The position numbers were made by a program, and so were the translations under genes. Below, in pieces: positions 5,769 to 7,522 of a stretch of DNA of 7,522 nt (position 1 is the stretch's first letter; each line of letters opens with the position of its first letter). The DNA comes from Chitinophagaceae bacterium (GTDB taxonomy: Bacteria; Bacteroidota; Bacteroidia; Chitinophagales; Chitinophagaceae): positions 1-7,522 of the forward strand of contig JACMLD010000369.1 of the NCBI GenBank assembly GCA_014379785.1, written 5' to 3'. Under the pieces are notes generated by a model. The model searched no databases. It saw only the letters and a list, made by a program, of their open reading frames with translations, and was not told the origin of the DNA.

Positions 5769-7298
5769 ATGGCAACAATCAATAAACCCCGCTCTTCTTC
5801 CCTGAAGGGACAAAGTTCCCGCAAATCTCTCCCGGTTAATAAGTTTTTTGGTGAAGGATTGACCTTTGACGATGTGCTTCTTATGCCTGCATATTCACAG
5901 GTTCTTCCCCGCGAAGTAAGTATCCGCACCAGGCTCACAAAGGAGATAAGTCTCAATATTCCAATGCTTTCTGCAGCCATGGACACTGTTACTGAGGCCA
6001 GGCTGGCGATTGCGCTTGCGCGCGAGGGCGGCATCGGTATTTTGCACAAGAACATGAGCATTGAGCTGCAGGCTGAGCAGGTGAGAAAGGTAAAGCGGAG
6101 TGAGAGCGGGATGATCATCGACCCGATTACTTTGATGGTGGATGCTACGATTGGCGATGCGCTGCGGCTGATGAGGGAAAACGGGATCGGTGGTATACCC
6201 ATCGTCGACGATAAAAAGAAACTGGTGGGTATTCTCACCAACAGGGATCTGCGTTTCGAGACGGATAACCGCCGGAAGGTGAGTGAGGTAATGACATCCC
6301 AGAATTTGATTACTGCTCCGGCGGGTACGAATATTAAGAAGGCGGAGACCATTCTCCGGCAATATAAAACCGAGAAGTTGCCGGTGGTCAGTAAAGACGG
6401 CACGCTCATGGGACTTTTCACATACCGGGATATTCTGCAGCTGCAGAGTTTCCCGCAGGCTGTGAAGGATAATTATGGCAGGTTGCTGGTCGGTGCTGCA
6501 CTCGGCATTACCAGGGATATGCTGGATCGTGCAGCAGCGCTGGAACAGATTGGCGTTGATGTTGTTTGTCTCGACAGTGCGCATGGTCATAGCAAGGGGG
6601 TAATTGATGCATTGAAAAGCGTCAAGAAAAACTTTAAAAAGTTGCAGGTAGTAGCGGGCAATGTGGGTACTGCAGCGGGCGCAAAGGCGCTGGCGGAAGC
6701 CGGTGCAGATGCCGTCAAGGTCGGCATCGGTCCGGGCTCCATTTGTACAACGCGGATCGTTGCAGGTTCAGGAGTTCCGCAGATCACTGCGGTGATGGAA
6801 GCTTATTCCGCATTGCATACACTTGGAGTTCCGTTGATTGCAGATGGCGGTATCCGTTATACCGGTGATCTTGTAAAGGCATTAGCGGCCGGGGCTGACA
6901 CTGTGATGATGGGTGGCATTTTCGCAGGTGTGGAAGAGAGTCCGGGTCAGACTATTATATATGAAGGAAGAAAGTTCAAAGAATACCGCGGCATGGGTTC
7001 TATCGGTGCTATGTCTCAGGGCAGCAGTGACCGGTACTTTCAGGATGTTGAAGACGATATCAAAAAACTGGTACCGGAAGGAATCGAGGGCAGGGTGGCT
7101 TACAAGGGAAGTTTAAAAGAAGTGGTGCAGCAGTATGTCGGCGGACTCAGGGCAGGGATGGGATATTGCGGAGCCGGAGACATCCGGACACTGCAGGAGC
7201 AGGCTCAATTTATCCAGATTACAAATGCGGGCATGAAAGAAAGCCATGCGCATGATATTGATATTACCAGGGAAGCGCCGAATTATAGTAGAAGGTAG
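5769..7298 (+). CDS. guaB: Inosine-5'-monophosphate dehydrogenase
   Basis: 509 residues. GuaB oxidises IMP to XMP with NAD+, the rate-limiting step into guanine nucleotides; it is a cytosolic tetramer. After a basic, Ser-rich N-terminal extension of about 25 residues comes the core FFGEGLTFDDVLL. Two CBS domains (about 119-232) are inserted in the barrel. The NAD-site motif DSAHGHS is at 269-275. The catalytic cysteine is Cys326 in GPGSICTTR. The phosphate-binding GMGSIGAM and the flap with the Arg422-Tyr423 pair (SSDRYFQ) follow, then EGIEGRVAYKG and the C-terminal GGLRAGMGYCGAGDI. All catalytic elements are intact, so it should be active. A TTG at 5763 is in frame, but it overlaps the -7 promoter element and would lie before the predicted transcript start, so the ATG at 5769 is chosen. 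CBS domains in this family commonly sense adenine or guanine nucleotides. Confidence 0.97.
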   Translation: MATINKPRSSSLKGQSSRKSLPVNKFFGEGLTFDDVLLMPAYSQVLPREVSIRTRLTKEISLNIPMLSAAMDTVTEARLAIALAREGGIGILHKNMSIELQAEQVRKVKRSESGMIIDPITLMVDATIGDALRLMRENGIGGIPIVDDKKKLVGILTNRDLRFETDNRRKVSEVMTSQNLITAPAGTNIKKAETILRQYKTEKLPVVSKDGTLMGLFTYRDILQLQSFPQAVKDNYGRLLVGAALGITRDMLDRAAALEQIGVDVVCLDSAHGHSKGVIDALKSVKKNFKKLQVVAGNVGTAAGAKALAEAGADAVKVGIGPGSICTTRIVAGSGVPQITAVMEAYSALHTLGVPLIADGGIRYTGDLVKALAAGADTVMMGGIFAGVEESPGQTIIYEGRKFKEYRGMGSIGAMSQGSSDRYFQDVEDDIKKLVPEGIEGRVAYKGSLKEVVQQYVGGLRAGMGYCGAGDIRTLQEQAQFIQITNAGMKESHAHDIDITREAPNYSRR

Positions 7299-7301
7299 GG
7301 A

Positions 7302-7333
7302 AGATGAGCAGATGAGTAAATGTGAAGATGACG
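7302..7333. repeat. Degenerate 8-bp tandem repeat, four units
   Basis: Four consecutive octamers follow the guaB stop: AGATGAGC (7302-7309), AGATGAGT (7310-7317), AAATGTGA (7318-7325) and AGATGACG (7326-7333). The common core is RATGWG or RATGAC. It is noncoding as far as can be seen. I recall similar ATGAG/ATGTG-type imperfect repeats in intergenic DNA of Chitinophagaceae, but this cannot be checked here. Confidence 0.55.
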
Positions 7334-7336
7334 GAA

Positions 7337-7380
7337 GTCATTCCGACTCCTTTGGCGAAGCCAAGGGGTGGAGGAATCCC
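7337..7380. repeat. Interspersed-type palindromic repeat (long imperfect hairpin)
   Basis: The element begins GTCATTCCGACTCC and ends GGTGGAGGAATCCC. ATTCC (7340-7344) pairs with GGAAT (7373-7377). Inside, CCTTTGGC (7349-7356) pairs with GCCAAGGG (7360-7367, one G-T wobble) around a GAA loop. The GTCATTCCGA...GGAATC frame is a pattern I recall as a common dispersed noncoding repeat in Bacteroidota. Its position between guaB and the next gene, without a T tract, suggests a REP-like element that might shape the guaB 3' end rather than a classic terminator. A CCGGCCGG palindrome (7380-7387) follows directly. Confidence 0.6.
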
Positions 7381-7433
7381 CGGCCGGTGCTGAGTGGAAC
7401 GTGAAGGGAGGAAAAAGATCAACTGAAAAAATC

Positions 7434-7440
7434 TATATTG
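7434..7440 (+). promoter_or_regulatory. Weak -7-like element before the right-edge gene
   Basis: TATATTG resembles TAnnTTTG lacking one T. Its G is five bases before the GTG at 7445, the same offset as at msrC and queE. No -33 TTG is seen at the right distance. The position, more than the sequence, supports it. Confidence 0.3.
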
Positions 7441-7444
7441 CCGG

Positions 7445-7522
7445 GTGAAAAAAATATTCTTTTTACTGCTGCTGGCGGCCATGGGTTTCCCGGCACTGTA
7501 CGCACAGCAGGACTCATGCAAC
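7445..7522 (+). CDS. Start of an exported protein (partial, signal peptide only)
   Basis: A GTG codon opens 26 codons that run exactly to the window edge. The product is (M)KKIFFLLLLAAMGFPALYA followed by QQDSCN. This is a textbook signal peptide: two lysines, a Leu-rich core, and a likely signal peptidase I site after ALYA, leaving an N-terminal Gln as is common in Bacteroidota exported proteins. There is no lipobox, so a periplasmic, outer-membrane or secreted protein is expected rather than a lipoprotein. GTG is chosen because it is the only start giving the Lys-Lys N-region; the in-frame ATG at 7481 lies within the signal peptide and would destroy it. Nothing in the visible part indicates the function. 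Confidence 0.7.
   Translation, partial: MKKIFFLLLLAAMGFPALYAQQDSCN

Noticed and set aside
5720..6590. Long minus-strand open frames (up to about 230 codons) opposite guaB.
   Set aside because: They lie wholly opposite a highly conserved gene and have no recognisable domains; shadow frames.
7264..7521. Minus-strand open frame across the guaB 3' region and the repeats.
   Set aside because: It is composed of the tandem and hairpin repeats and the antisense of the signal-peptide gene; no sign of coding constraint.

Overview
The window looks like chromosomal DNA of a Bacteroidota bacterium, most likely of the Chitinophagales/Sphingobacteriia side. The evidence is indirect. No gene start has a clear Shine-Dalgarno sequence. 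Several starts sit directly behind a Bacteroidota -7 promoter element (TAnnTTTG). One gene encodes a four-domain TPR / PD40 propeller / CarboxypepD-like / OmpA protein typical of this phylum. The intergenic DNA after guaB carries repeats of a kind I recall from these genomes. No 16S or other taxonomic marker is present.

Layout. Positions 1-388 (minus) hold a low-affinity iron permease family gene cut by the left edge. Upstream of it, at 436-462, is a perfect 8-bp-stem Rho-independent terminator that also reads on the minus strand, followed by about 370 bases (463-834) with no convincing gene. From 835 everything reads on the plus strand: a PNPOx-like split-barrel flavoprotein (835-1338), free methionine-(R)-sulfoxide reductase msrC (1370-1843), 7-carboxy-7-deazaguanine synthase queE (1869-2495), a PorE-like OmpA-family envelope protein (2578-4491), dprA (4550-5671) and guaB (5769-7298). 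A 146-base gap (7299-7444) carries a degenerate 8-bp tandem repeat and a long hairpin repeat. A secreted protein then begins with GTG at 7445 and is cut by the right edge.

How the genes relate. This is mostly a housekeeping neighbourhood rather than one pathway. The split-barrel protein and MsrC fit redox or oxidative-stress upkeep. QueE makes the queuosine precursor CDG from CPH4. The OmpA-family protein anchors to peptidoglycan and has the domain order of the type IX secretion component PorE. DprA loads RecA on single-stranded DNA in transformation. GuaB commits IMP to guanine nucleotides. The genes are co-directional with gaps of about 25-100 bases, but msrC, queE and guaB each have promoter-like sequence at their start codon, so they are probably separate or nested transcription units rather than one operon.

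I did not find a clearly new multi-gene system. The most interesting signals are the fixed 4-5 base distance between the -7 element and the start codon of four genes, which suggests leaderless mRNAs, and the minus-strand terminator at 436-462 with no recognised gene in front of it, which suggests a small RNA.
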